Shown here: positions 50,401 through 61,800 of the stretch, piece by piece | How positions within the stretch are numbered: position 1 is the stretch's first letter | How the letters are laid out: the number at the start of each line of letters is the position of its first letter | NCBI GenBank assembly: GCA_013399115.1 | Contig: VXAA01003134.1 | Coordinates: forward strand, 315,854-379,853 | DNA length: 64,000 nt | Direction of reading: 5' to 3' | Origin: Anseranas semipalmata | Lineage: Eukaryota > Chordata > Aves > Anseriformes > Anseranatidae | Program-made: the position numbers and the translations under genes | The notes under the pieces: generated by a model | The model's database searches: none | What the model was told of the DNA's origin: nothing | The model's input: the letters and a program-made list of their open reading frames with translations, nothing else

Positions 50401-52144
50401 TTGTCATACCCGTTAATACAGTCTTGGATATGCTCAGTTTGCCTAAACCAAGTAGGCTAAGGACAAAAATGCATGGATAGCACAGCACCAGGCCCCCATT
50501 GATTTACCCCACCTTGAAACAAAATGCATGAGATTACATTTGGAACTGTAGCACCACAGTTTTGATCCTATGTAGGAAAGGGGAGAAACAGCACATACCT
50601 GTTTAGAACAAAGGTGATTATAACAGTGGAAAAAAAATATATATATAGTCATAGCCACTGTGTCTGGCACTGTTTCAGCACAGAACTGAGTGACCTGGGC
50701 TGCCTGATATTCTTAGGTACAAATAAATTGACATCCAAAGCAAATGGGATATTACGAAGTAAGCCCAACAACAAAAACATCTGAATCCAAAGTAATTAAC
50801 ATCACAAAACTCCACATAGAATTACTCCTAATATATTTATACAGATGGAAAGCTGATCAAAGCAAAAGTTGTTGTTTCTCTAATGTGCTTAGCCAAAATA
50901 GTAGCAATATAGTTAATATTTCTAAGTCACTGTATATTTATTAAAAGCAGAAGTCTTTAACAGCAATTTATTAACAATTGATTGGTTGCTTAAGCTCAGG
51001 AACAACTGCAGAGAGTTGGTAGCAAAATTTCCCTTGTAGTTTACTACCTGTAAAAAAGAAACGTAATTAAAATAAACAAGGGCTCCATATCCCATGCAAG
51101 TGAATAGGCACTTTTGTAAGGTTTTCTTTCTGTTATTCAAAACAAATTCCCATTTGATATACACCGGTTTTCACACATTTCAGTGGAACAGAATCTAATT
51201 CACATTGATGTGAAAGTACCTTTATGTTCCTTATTTGTGAAAAACACATGAGACTGGAAAGTCTGAACATATCCTATCACACAGTATCTGTATTTGATAA
51301 TCTGAAACAAATAAAGAGATGACATTCTAATTTATACATAGTACCAACATTTGAAAAGCCATTACTACTTAAATTTCCATGTTTATTTGGGCAGGTTTAG
51401 AACTAGCAAGTTTCTTGGATAAGTTTTTTCCTACTCTTCCTTATTTCTGTTTCCCCCAGACTGATCTTGAGAAGGAAAATCTTTGTAAATTGTCCTCTAT
51501 TTACCTGTTGCTTCATTAATAGACTTTTCTGTTTCCAGGACACACTGATTGAGTCTACTTTTAATGGCAAAGAGGCCAGATAGGAAACTACCCAATCCTC
51601 ATCAGCATGACCATGTGACAACTCATTCAGCTAAGGTTCAGCTCCTTGCAGAAGAATTTTAAATTTATTAAAGCTAACTAGAAAATGACAGAAGAGTTAA
51701 GAGGAGACTGTAGAGATATATATTTAAGTAGGAAAGGATTTTGAAAAGCCAAGTCTGAGCAATATCTGAACAAAATAAAGACCTAAATATTATTTAAAAC
51801 TCAAATGTAGGTAGTTCTGAGTAATAGAGCTAACAGGGGGGACAATGGCAATCTCTGATGTCTGAAAGTTAGTTAAGAGCATATTTTTGGCATATTGCTT
51901 GCCACTGATGGTAAAGCATTAAAAACCTCAGACAGCATTTTAGGTATGTCACTTGCTTACAAATGACATGAAGAAAATGTGGCACAAACCAATGCATATG
52001 CAAGGTTTGAAGTGAAATGTGAAAACTGACAGCAACAGTAGATTATCTCTACCACAGATTTTTTTTGCCTCTTAAATCTGGATACGTAAATCAGCATGAC
52101 TCCAGTGATTTCAAGGAAGCCATGCACAGAGCCACCAGATCTGA
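47470..52144. other. Unique AT-rich noncoding DNA
   Basis: No gene is supported. Two more minus-strand GTAAGT donors lie at about 47545-47550 and 47860; see findings. There is a T run at about 49119-49133 and a short AT tract at about 50637-50647. ORFs in this stretch are all below 85 codons and unrecognised. Confidence 0.7.
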
Positions 52145-52224
52145 AGATCCTGCTCTGAGCAGGAGGTTGAACTAGACAGTCTCCTGAAGTCCCTTCCAAT
52201 CTCAAGTTTCCTGTGTTATAATGG
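52145..52224 (+). mobile_element. CR1 LINE 3'-end fragment
   Basis: In plus orientation the segment carries CR1 3' hallmarks in order: GATCCTGCTCTGAGCAGGAG, GTTGAACTAGACAGTCTCC, GAAGTCCCTTCCAATCTCAA, then a TTCCTGTGTTATAATGG ending in place of the ATTCTGTGATTCTATG tail. About 80 bases remain. It is more diverged in its terminal unit than in its body. The 5' part is missing, as is normal for CR1, and no coding capacity remains. Confidence 0.9.
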
Positions 52225-53298
52225 TTAGCACTACACAGTGATTTAGCCCCTGACATAGAAACACACAAAGGTTTATGCTCATATACCTTAAAGTTGTAGT
52301 AAAAGGACACTACCCCTAGCTAAGACTGAAGACTGACAAAGGAGGACAAAGAAAAAAAGAAAGAGAGAGAAAAACAGCGTATTTGGTGTTTTGTCCTCCT
52401 TACTGCTGAGGGAAGGCAAAAAAGCAGAAGTATTGACTGAAGAGCCTACTTGTCTTTGCATCACATCTGCATTGAAGACACAGTGGCAAGAATTTTGCTG
52501 AGTCCAGCTCATCAGACATTTAAAATTCCTCTCCATATTCATGCAATTTATGCACATTAGGTGTGATCAAAGAATAGTTTTGTATATGTGTTTAAGAAGG
52601 GCTTGGTCGGTTTTGAATTTCCTGAGGCAAGAATGTGGGAAGTAGGTTTGTGCTGTAGTAATTGAGCAGTCCAATTTGCATCTAAGCAAGTATTCTGAAA
52701 TATCTGAAATATTCCTTTCCTATTAGGATTTCCTCACCAGTGACTGAAGAGAATGTGGTAATCATATAATAATTTCATCGGGTTAATTACAATTTATTCC
52801 GCGTTTAAAAAGAGTTAAATACTTATTTCAATTTTCCCTAGCAGTATAGGTTTAAAGATGGTTTAAGCAAACTATCATATTGTGCATCAACATTAGAAAG
52901 TTAACCATTAGCTGAAGGAAAATAATTTGATTTTACCAGCTTTTGCTTTATTCTTGACTGCTAATTGTCATCAATATATATATAAAGTTCAAACAAAAGA
53001 ACAGAACATTAATGCATATTTTATCTATCTCTAGCCTAAAAACCAACAGTAACTATCTAATGTTAAGACAAAGCATGCTATGAAGCCTGGTATCATTCAA
53101 TAACATATTAAACTTTCTATCAAATGGTGTTAAAGATGATCAGATTGATATTCCTGATGCAAAAAAAAACAGCACCTCTTCAGCTTAAAGTCCATTTACA
53201 TCTGGGCATAGTTTACAGACATACGTGACTATGGTACACAAAGGATAAAATTATTTTTAATACAGAGTTTTTGTTTTTGTTGTTTTCTTTGCTTGCAG
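52225..53298. other. Unique AT-rich noncoding DNA
   Basis: A purine-rich stretch at about 52340-52376 is the only compositional feature. No gene is seen. Confidence 0.7.
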
Positions 53299-53349
53299 TG
53301 TATACATATATATAACCTTGAAAGTGTAAAAACTGCAAATGACTATAGG
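53299..53349 (+). other. Candidate 51-base in-frame exon
   Basis: Upstream is a long, nearly pure pyrimidine/T-G tract ending in TTTGCTTGCAG, and downstream the donor AGG|GTAAGT at 53350; these are the best paired splice signals noticed in the window. The 51 bases are open in one frame as 17 codons, CIHIYNLESVKTANDYR, entering and leaving at codon boundaries, so it could be a cassette exon. Its entry phase is compatible with the exit phase of the candidate at 8988-9102 if all segments between are skipped, but 44 kb separates them and nothing else links them. Family not recognised; a chance match is possible because the segment is short. Confidence 0.3.
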
Positions 53350-55238
53350 GTAAGTTCAACCTTTGTCCATGTCATTGTTACTTGGCCACTGGTAGAAAAA
53401 GCCTGTTACCTGCTTCATTTCTGTAGATCACAAAGACTCAGAGCTCTGAGTACACAAAACTCAGTTTTCCAATACAGATTTTTTAATAAACCAAAAAACA
53501 ATCATCATTATCCCCTTAGCTTAGGGACAATATCACAGATTAAGTTAAAGTTGCCCCCTCACCAGGATCACATTTATGGTACTGCAGCACCTCTGAGTTT
53601 GGGCAAAAGAAAAGTATTTTTATCTAGTTACTTAAAACCAATATGGATCTTTATGTCTTTGTCTTTTGAATCTCTCTTAGATCTGTTCCACAGAAATACT
53701 ACATAATCTTTTAAAGAGTCACTGGCTAACAAGTGGAGTTCTAATGATTAAGAAAAACTAAGTATTTAGAAGTTTTCAATTGCATATATGAATAAACACA
53801 CAGGCCCTGACGCTTTTCTTACTCTGCATTTAGAGTGCTGTAATGTCATTGATTTCTGAGATAGTCCTGATTGACAAACACTCAAGTGAGAGGAGAGGCA
53901 AGTCCAGAAGACATCGTCCAGAAATATAGATTGGAAAAAATAGCTAAAAGCAGGTTTTCTTTTGCTTTTGCGTAGGATAACATAATTTTGATGTATTGCT
54001 TTTTTTGAAGAGAGAAATTAATCCAGTGGAATTTACTCATGAAAAATGCCTTTTGAAAGTAGCATACAATGTCTTAGTTTAAGAAGAAATCTATAAAGTT
54101 GTCATATGTAATATAAAAGGTTGGTCTTTCAACACACTTTGTATTCCTGACATGCTGATACACATTAATGTACCAGCAATAGTGCTCTGGTAAAAATGTC
54201 TTTTCCAATTCCTAATCCAAGCTCCTAGAAATGAATAGCTGACACTAAAACCCTTCAAACAGCTTAGACTCTCAAGAGGCATTTGTGGTCTAGATGTACT
54301 TGTCATTGTAATGGAAAACACGTTGTGCTAATACAAGATTCTTAAAGCAAGAAGGGCCCTTTATGACAAATATAATAGTAATTCCAGGATTTACAAAGTA
54401 ATGGCAATAAGGTTTCTCTTAAGGATGGATTTTAGCTAATCAGGGAATTCTATGCAGCCTTAAATTTATTTATTTGTTTTTTAATGCCAATAAGGATGAA
54501 ATGCAACATGACTACAAAAGCTGTCGCTGTGGGATGATTATGGAAACAGACATAATTATGCAACAGGACTGTGAGATTATTTGTGGAATTTACATTCATA
54601 AACCTTAGGGATTCCATTAAAGTTTATGAAATCTGTGTATATATATGCAAGACTGAAAACTTCAGTATAAAGCTGACAGTTGCCTTCTTTATTCTGCCTT
54701 GGACTCCAATTCCAATTCTGTCATAAATCTAATAATCCTGGGTCACTAATTTAACGCAGTTCCACTGAACATATAATTATTCTAACACATAAGAACTTGA
54801 ATTGGTTGGAATGGTTGTCAGGTCACTTTGGCAATGAAGTCACCTAAAAGATCTCTGTGATCATTGATGGGGGCTCATCACTAAGGAAACTTTTTAGCCT
54901 TCTTCAACAGTTCAACATAATGGGCACCTTTATATAATAAAAGCTTAATGGGAAAACCCTATCTCCATGATCTCTGGCAAATTATTATATAATCTCAAAA
55001 AGGTTGAAAGAGCACTGAGAGAATCTAAGGAAGTCTCTATTCAGAAAGTTCATTTATATTTAATTGTTCTTATCCTCAAAGTCAATGGTAAGGTTTAAAT
55101 GCTCTACACAGCCATTTTGTTATTTTTCAAAAAATAAACTGTGCATTGAAGCTAAGGTCATAACCATTAATAATGAAGAAACAGCAGAACTGATCCAATC
55201 ATCACTGCCATTTAAAAGGGGTAGTCCTTTTATCCCCT

Positions 55239-55241
<3 letters not shown>

Positions 55242-55282
<41 letters not shown>

Positions 55283-55285
55283 TCC
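55242..55285. repeat. (TC)n microsatellite
   Basis: An uninterrupted CT dinucleotide run of about 37 bases followed by a slightly interrupted end. The poly-Leu-Ser and poly-Arg-Glu frames across it are repeat translations. Confidence 0.97.
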
Positions 55286-58200
55286 TTGAAAACTTATTTA
55301 GCTTTCCAAGTTCACTTTCTGCCATCCAAATGATCTCATTTGGCTCACCAGCAAGATGAAACAAGGCAAAGGGAGGGAAGTGGAAGGAAGGAATACGGAG
55401 CAAAGGAAGGTCCAGAGCAAAGAAAGACTTAAGTAAAATTAGGGCCATCTTTAGCGTGGTAACAAGCTATCGTGTCAGTTCAGTTTACCTCATCTAACCA
55501 TATGCTGTTATACATGGTTATAACTTGAGCAGCAGAGGCATTCAACACCCTTCAGATGACAAGCTGGATATATTAGTTGGGTGAAAACTCTATATTAAAG
55601 TGACTGTGGGGTCTCTAATACTCAAAATGTCCTGTTTAGAGGTAACTAAGCTGCACTGAAGTAGGATGGGACTGTTGGCTAGACATACCTTGCTGAGTTT
55701 GTTTGCTCATGCTGCTACTACAGGCCACCTAGTACACTAAAATTCTCAACTTCAGCAAGACTGTGAAAGTTTATTTAACCTACAGTGGGAGTCTGACAGA
55801 GTACAAAACAAGCAATTGGACTAAATTCCAGATCTCAGGAGGGAATGCTATGCAGACAATCTATGTCCTTGAATTAAGCCCAAATATTTTTGCTGGGTTC
55901 AATGGCAGCACTTGTACTCAGTCTGAAGTCTAGAAGCTTAAAATAATTTCCACACACAACTGATATCTGGAGAGATGTTGAACAAGATGCTTGACCAGAT
56001 CCAATAATAAAAAACAATACACTACAAAGATCCAACGATCAAAACAGCCTTGTTTTTTGTTGTTGTTGTTTTTTAAATATGTATAAATAAAAGCTTTAGC
56101 AGTTTTATCAGAGCAAAACCAGCAGCTGCAAGTTAATGTTTCATACAAAAATATATGGCAACTTCCTATTCAAAGACTCAAGCAGCCTGCTTCTTTGCAA
56201 CCACTGTAATGAATTAATTCCACTAACAGAGCAGAACTCTCCACTGACCAGCTCCAACACCAGGATTTCATCTACTCTTTGCAAAGGTCAAAAAGGGGCA
56301 AAGACACTACACTTGGCTCTCCCAATTGACAAGCTGCAATCATTAACAGCATAGCTCTGATAACAACGTAGATTCAGTGGAGGCATTCCTGGTTTACACT
56401 GGAATATGCTAAAGCATCAGAATCAGACCCCAGCTATCAAAGCTGACTATAGGGAAGGAAAAAATCCCCTGGTGTATATTAGCACAATGCAGTACAGATC
56501 CAGAGTCTGTAATGCTTTGGCTTGCTTTTAACTCTCAGCCTGAAGCCAAATCAATTTCAAGTTTGTGCTGGACAGAGACCAATTGCTAACATTTTCTCCT
56601 CTTTCCTGCTGCTTAACAGAGCTACAAATAACGGCTTAAATTACTCTCAAAGACCTACCCACACAACTTTAAGAGCAGAAACCAAAGAAGCTTAAATGAT
56701 CAAGTATCATTTACATTGCAATATGAAATGTCTCTCAAATACACAAAGAAAAAAATAATGGGTAAAATTAATCCAGAAGTACAAATGGTCTGTAGTCACT
56801 GCAAGGGTACTGTCTGGATTTGCAATCATGTAAAGCAAATTTAAGAGTCAATTTTAAAACAAGTTTAAAAACAGGAAAGAAAACTCCTTAGTATGTATTA
56901 ATGTATTGCAGAACATTTACCATCACTGTGGCATTGCAAAACAACTACAAATCTGGTTAACTAGCCAATTAAGTGGTTTTTTTTTTTTAATTTTATTTAT
57001 TTATTTTTTAATCTGCTGTTCATTGCTGGAGAAACAAAACAGCTGGAGCACACTGACAATTTTAGTCATGCACAGATTAAGACTGATGTGTTGATGGTCT
57101 TTAACGTATTATCTTTTTGATATTTTTGATATTATTGATGGAGGGGACTGAGGGCGTGGAGGTGTGGAGACGACAGACAACCAACAATATCGAGAAATCT
57201 ACATTAACAATTCAAAACTAACAAATGTATCCTAAGAGAAGCAAGAAGTTTTTTCTTAAGTCCTAAGTCTCAGTTTGAAGTATATTCAAGTGTTGGTACT
57301 GTTCTTATCTGCTCTGCATTCTCTATACACAACACATAGCAATGTGGCCCAGTTTAGTAAACCATTTCAATATTAGCTCAAGTTCAAGAGAACACATTCT
57401 GTATTGTCTAGGAAGTTAAAACATTTTCTCTTTTTATATATACAGGAATTTTAAATATAAAGGAATAAAAATAACGGTCCTCTTCCTTTTAGCTAGTAAG
57501 AAGATCATGCAACTCTGGCATTTTTAAGACACTTGACATGTGCGTACCTATCCAGCTGTATTTTTCAAACAATGAGAGTCATTTACTCATTGTCTAGCAA
57601 ATTAACCTTATTTCCCCATATCCTTGCCCTACAATAAGTTAGAACTTTGTATACTGCTGTTTGCTGATTACTGTTTTCCCAAATACACTGTTCAATTTAA
57701 TCCTTGTCAATGTTTGGTAAGTTCCTCTGGCATATCAACAGATGTCACATATCTCTAGACACAAATGCTTTTTGTGGTCACTTCTGCTATGTAATTTATT
57801 TTTTCCAAATGATACATCAAAATGTTCTACAGATTTACTGCTATTTTTTTTTTTTTTAAAAAAAGAAAAGACAAAATGGTTACTCAGAATAACACTACTC
57901 TTAGTTCAATGTTAATGAAACTAAAACTTGTTTATTCAGCTAGCATTACTCTGTTCTGCGCTTTACAAATTCTCCAGAGGACACACTGACTAAATAGACA
58001 AAGAAAGAGCAACAATATAAGTGAGCTAAAATGAGAGCTTTTTTTCTTTTGTGGAAAAAAAAAAGCTAATAATACTTAGTCCACATAGTACTCCTGACTT
58101 TGTGCTGCTCGTCATTCTCAGACCTTTAAGAGCTATCATTTTAATTCACTGATCTGGTGTTGAACTGCTAATTCATGGTTTACAATGAACACAATGCTAT

Positions 58201-58812
58201 GCTACACTAGTAGAAGACTATTGTATTCATAAAGTACAAAGCTAGATTAGATAAGAACTTCCCAACCTTGTCCCGTATCAGACTGAATTGAAAGAGAATT
58301 TCCTCAGGTTATATTAAATGCATAATGCAAAGAAGAAAGCTAATTCTTGTTTTCAGTTCTCGTTCACTTTATAAATGCAGGGAATATTGTTGAGTTTTAA
58401 AACCAAAATCAATTTTTTGTGCACTGTTATTGTATGTCTATAGTTTCATTTTGCTTTCATAAGATGGCATTGCTAATATTTGCTAACCAGAATCCATAAG
58501 AAAGAATGTGCTAAAACAAGTTGTTTGTTTTTGCTTTGATAATACATATAGCTAAACAATTTCTTACAAATGTTTGCTCTGTATTTTTGGAAAACACTTT
58601 CCTTTTTTCCCCTTAATGTAGGTTTTTGTTACATGCCTAGTGCTTTTGGTCAGCTGCTTACTGAAATCCATCTCTAACACAGTTTTAAGTATTATGAAAC
58701 AGGGACAATATTTTTTGATCTGTGTTATTTCATTAGACTGAGAAAAAAGACTCAATAGTTCTTCATTATAATAAAGACATAAAACCCTAGGTTGAAACAA
58801 TGACATACTATA

Positions 58813-58848
58813 TTTATCAATATGAATTTATTTATCAATATGAGTTTA
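58813..58848. repeat. 18-base tandem duplication
   Basis: TTTATCAATATGAATTTA is followed directly by TTTATCAATATGAGTTTA; the two copies differ at one base. Confidence 0.95.
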
Positions 58849-61800
58849 TACAGAGCTAAGAACAGAGTAAAGTATGGAACACCAACTGGTGGCATAGCTT
58901 TCTGCTAGACCTCTAAAGAAAATAACATAAGTAATGAATCTAGATTTTAATAAAATGTGTTTAAAAGTAACTAACTGATCCAAGTTCCCTAGAATGAAGA
59001 AGGAATGTCTAATACACACCAGCTTTGGACTTCTTGGTTACTTTTTCCCATATTGTCCTCTATATTATCACATACAGTTTATTCTTCAAGTATGCCTAGT
59101 TATGTGTGTGTACAAACTGCTATTTAATTTTCTACCAACTCATAAAAAAAAAAAACATCTGAAAGCCATAATAAATGTTAGAACAATACCTTTCATCTCA
59201 ACTTGGTAATTAAAGCCGTGTTAGTAAAATTCTCTCAGGAGACTCAAACTCCACTTTTCATACTCAGGCTGTGACTGGCACATCAAATACTTTTGGAGTC
59301 CTTCTCCCCACCCCACTCCAGAATTATGACGGAATCATTTCAACTCCATATGTTAAATTTTCAAACATTATGAAGAGCCATTTTCCAAACAGAATTAAGC
59401 GTGTAATAATCTATATCTTCCCAAAAGTTCACAAGGGTCTCTAAAGGAGATCTTACCCATAATACATGCTGCAAACTGGAGCAATTCATACAAATGTACT
59501 CAAATCAACTTTAATCTAGCTAGCTCTGACAATGAAACTAATTGATACAAATTATAAGTGAACATAGACATCCACTCAACAAGTTACCTGGATAATCTAA
59601 CAAAAGAGCTCTCTAGTTTCAATTTCAAATGAAATGATGACAGTCTTAGTAATGTTCCCATCTATCCATCATTTTTTCATCAGCTCAACAGTGTCATATG
59701 ACAAGCAAGTATTTTAAATTTCAGATACTATTTCTGCAAGAAATAGAATATACTCAGCATTTTTCAATACTGACGATCACACACAAAGAGGACAGAAATA
59801 TCTCCAGCATGGTGTTTTGTCCAGGCAGTGTTTTAGGTATGCTGTACATACACAGTGGAAGTAGGAAGATCAAGGAGTTGAGAGAATGTGTGCAGGTGGT
59901 TCCATGGAGTTCATAGAGCCAATGGCCACAGTTGTCTCCTCTCCTCCTCTTACAGAGCTAACACCTGCTTCTTAGCAGAAGCTCCTGATTCTCTGCAAGG
60001 CTGATCCAATGCCCAAGGAATCAAAACCAGTACTCAACACAGGTGACTTATTTTACACTCTGAGCATCCAAGTTTAAAATAGTATATGAAACATGGGCTC
60101 TTAATTCATTCATCCTGCCTTACTAGCATAAATACTTTTGCTTTAAGATTTCTCTGTGGAAGGAGTGGCTTAACCAATACCATTGTAACACTACACTACT
60201 GTCACAAATCTTGGCTGCTGCTGGGTTGGAGAAACAAGCAGTTCTCCATTTGAAACATGGATAATGCTTTGCTCTTTTCTCTTAGAGATCAGTACTGTCA
60301 GCGGTAAATAGCTGCTGCTCCTGAAACCTCTCTTAGCAGAGTAGCTAAGGCATTTAGAAAAATGAAAGCTATTCATATTTAATATTAACCATGTATGGTA
60401 TCATGGAGAAACTGCAGAGTTACAGTGGATCAGAACACTAGTATTGTCTCCAGTCCTAAGTGCAAGTGATAGTTTAAGTCAGTTATGTCATGATGGAATC
60501 TTCTTCCCATACTTGGATTTTATGAGTTATTTAAACCTGACATAAAGAAGCACTGGCTGCTCTGTTTGACAATCAAAACACATATTAACTCCCCTTGGGA
60601 ATAATTTACATTCTGATTACAAACAGTAGCTAGAATAAGCAGGACTATATTGATTGTTATCCCTTCCTTATACTTCTTTAAACTAATAGCCAATACACAC
60701 AGAAACCACTTGTGCTGTGAGAAAACATGGAATACTACTACACAAATCCCAAACGTATCTGCAATTTCATCTGCAAAGAAAACCATCACCACCAACAACA
60801 ACAAAAAAATCACATAAAGTATGTAACAAAATCCTGCAGAAACACAATTCAGTATCTTTGAAATTAAGTCCTGAAATTTTGGCCTTGATACTCCTGGCAC
60901 ATCTGCAGAACTAAATGGAAATATTTTGTTTGTAATTCTCCCTCATACTATTAACATTTGAATAATTGCAAGTTTGTATCCCAATCTAGTTATTAGCAAT
61001 GCTAAAAATACGGTCCAATTAAAAGACTATTATGATGACCAGCACATTTATTTCTAACCCCTCTCACCTTCCCCCTCAATAATACCCTGAATTGTGAAAT
61101 GTTCTTGTATGCCTCATTCACTTTCTTGAAGGATGATGATGGCCGGTTTCTGGAGAGAGTCAGAAAGCTGACAGTGTTTGAAATCCTTTTGCCAGATGTT
61201 GTTGACAGAATTAAAAGGTCAAGTTTAAATATCATGGGGTTCATTTTAAAATTAACAAAAAACTTCAGTTCAAACTATTCAACCTCCCTTGCCTTCCTGT
61301 CCATAAACCTTAGTATTAAAAAATAATCCTCAATCATAGGACATCAGTCTATCCTAGTGAAACAAATTGTTATGAAACACAGAAACATGGAACCAGTTTG
61401 TTCTCTCTGTGTAATTGCATATTTTATGCATGTGTGCATGAATTTAAGAAACAGATGAAACAGACTTTTTTCACAATATTGCTTTAAACCAATTTCCCAT
61501 TCAGTGATTTGAAGTTTTGATAAGCAAGCGTTCTTTGCACCTTACTTATTTTCCTTCACACTGTTAGATCCCATTTTGAGCCAAGCTACCTATCTGTACT
61601 TCCACAACCAGTTACGTGCTCCAGCCCTTAGCCCCTGCCCAACACACTGTGTGTGGTATCATGGTGAATAACCAGAAGAAGGACTTAAGCCAGCAGAAAG
61701 CTATTATACTTGATCAGCTGATCAGCTGTTTTCTGTAGGGTCATTTTCTACCGGTTTGTGTTTCTGTACTGACTCGTTGTAGGGACAGATGAGTATCTGT

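Noticed and set aside
55064..55448. ORFs with Leu-Ser or Arg-Glu repeats on the two strands
   Set aside because: They are translations of the (TC)n tract and have no independent support.
55815..55850. Possible further CR1 relic (TTGGACTAAATTCCAGATC)
   Set aside because: The short similarity is not followed by the CCCTTCCAACCTCA block required for a CR1 3' end.
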